This document shows, one piece after another, positions 6,202-6,339 of a DNA stretch of 6,339 nucleotides (position 1 is the stretch's first letter; each line of letters begins with the position of its first letter). This DNA comes from Chthoniobacter flavus (GTDB lineage Bacteria > Verrucomicrobiota > Verrucomicrobiia > Chthoniobacterales > Terrimicrobiaceae). The stretch lies in assembly GCA_945863785.1 (NCBI GenBank), contig CAMBAQ010000110.1:1-6339 (forward strand), given 5' to 3'. A program made the translations under genes and the position numbers. The notes beneath the pieces were generated by a model. The model saw only the letters and a program-made list of their open reading frames with translations, did no database searches and was not told where the DNA came from.

Positions 6202-6339
6202 ATGCAATATTTCACACTCATCGGCGGCTTTATTGGCTTTGCATTGACATTGGCCGTCAGCATCTTAGCCGGAAAAGAATTGGGGACCTCGGTTTTCAAC
6301 GCGACCGTGGGATGCGTGATTATTGCCTTCCTCTTTCGT
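6202..6339 (+). CDS. Unrecognised small membrane protein, N-terminal part (3' truncated by window)
   Basis: An open frame of 46 codons starts at ATG 6202 and runs off the window end. I do not recognise the family. The first residues form a glycine-rich hydrophobic segment, FTLIGGFIGFALTLAVSILA (4-23), with small residues spaced as in tightly packed helices. A short polar turn (GKELGTS, 24-30) follows, then a second hydrophobic stretch (about 31-45) ending in Arg. This suggests a two-or-more-helix inner-membrane protein. An in-frame TGA at 6184-6186 and no other start codon after it make ATG 6202 the only good start. Support for it being real comes from the upstream sigma-54 promoter and GAGGT site. 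Its place after flhA hints at a motility role, which is inference only. Confidence 0.6.
   Translation, partial: MQYFTLIGGFIGFALTLAVSILAGKELGTSVFNATVGCVIIAFLFR

Noticed and set aside
1..6339. tRNA or rRNA genes, CRISPR arrays, insertion sequences or attachment sites.
   Set aside because: Coding genes fill 1-6013 without disruption. The remaining DNA shows no long inverted repeats, transposase, spaced direct repeats or recognisable RNA gene.

Overview
This window is one stretch of a flagellar gene cluster from a Gram-negative-type, motile bacterium. It encodes part of the C-ring switch and the whole membrane core of the flagellar type III export gate. All genes are on the + strand in the order fliM (3' end only) - fliN - fliO - fliP - fliQ - fliR - flhB - flhA, followed by a short intergenic gap and the start of an unrecognised small membrane-protein gene. 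The mixed codon usage, moderate GC content by eye, short FliN and low-complexity Pro- and Gly-rich linkers do not match enteric, Bacillus or Campylobacter types. A PVC-group bacterium such as a Verrucomicrobiota member is a guess; the phylum cannot be fixed from this sequence alone.

Layout: bases 1-82 hold the C-terminus of FliM. Bases 79-1962 hold fliN, fliO, fliP and fliQ, each start overlapping the previous stop (ATGA, ATGA, ATGA, TAATG). fliR (1959-2717) follows with a GTG start overlapping the fliQ stop. flhB (2722-3816) and flhA (3821-6013) each begin 4 nt after the preceding stop, with no visible Shine-Dalgarno sequence. No internal gap is long enough for a promoter, so the eight genes are best read as one translationally coupled transcript starting upstream of the window. 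After flhA's tandem TAG TAG comes 185 nt of AT-rich DNA. It carries a good candidate sigma-54 (-24/-12) promoter at 6149-6165 that would drive the new gene at 6202.

How they work together: FliM and FliN form the cytoplasmic switch ring that docks export substrates and sets rotation direction. FliO helps assemble the FliP/FliQ/FliR export channel. FlhB wraps that channel and switches substrate specificity by self-cleavage at NPTH. FlhA forms the export ring that takes cargo and couples export to the proton motive force. All key motifs that I can check are present and no frame is broken, so the machine looks functional.

I see no undescribed system here. The points worth a second look are the sigma-54 promoter with its small unknown gene, a nine-G homopolymer inside flhA, a repeat-built proline linker in FliP, and the SD-less identical start contexts of flhB and flhA.
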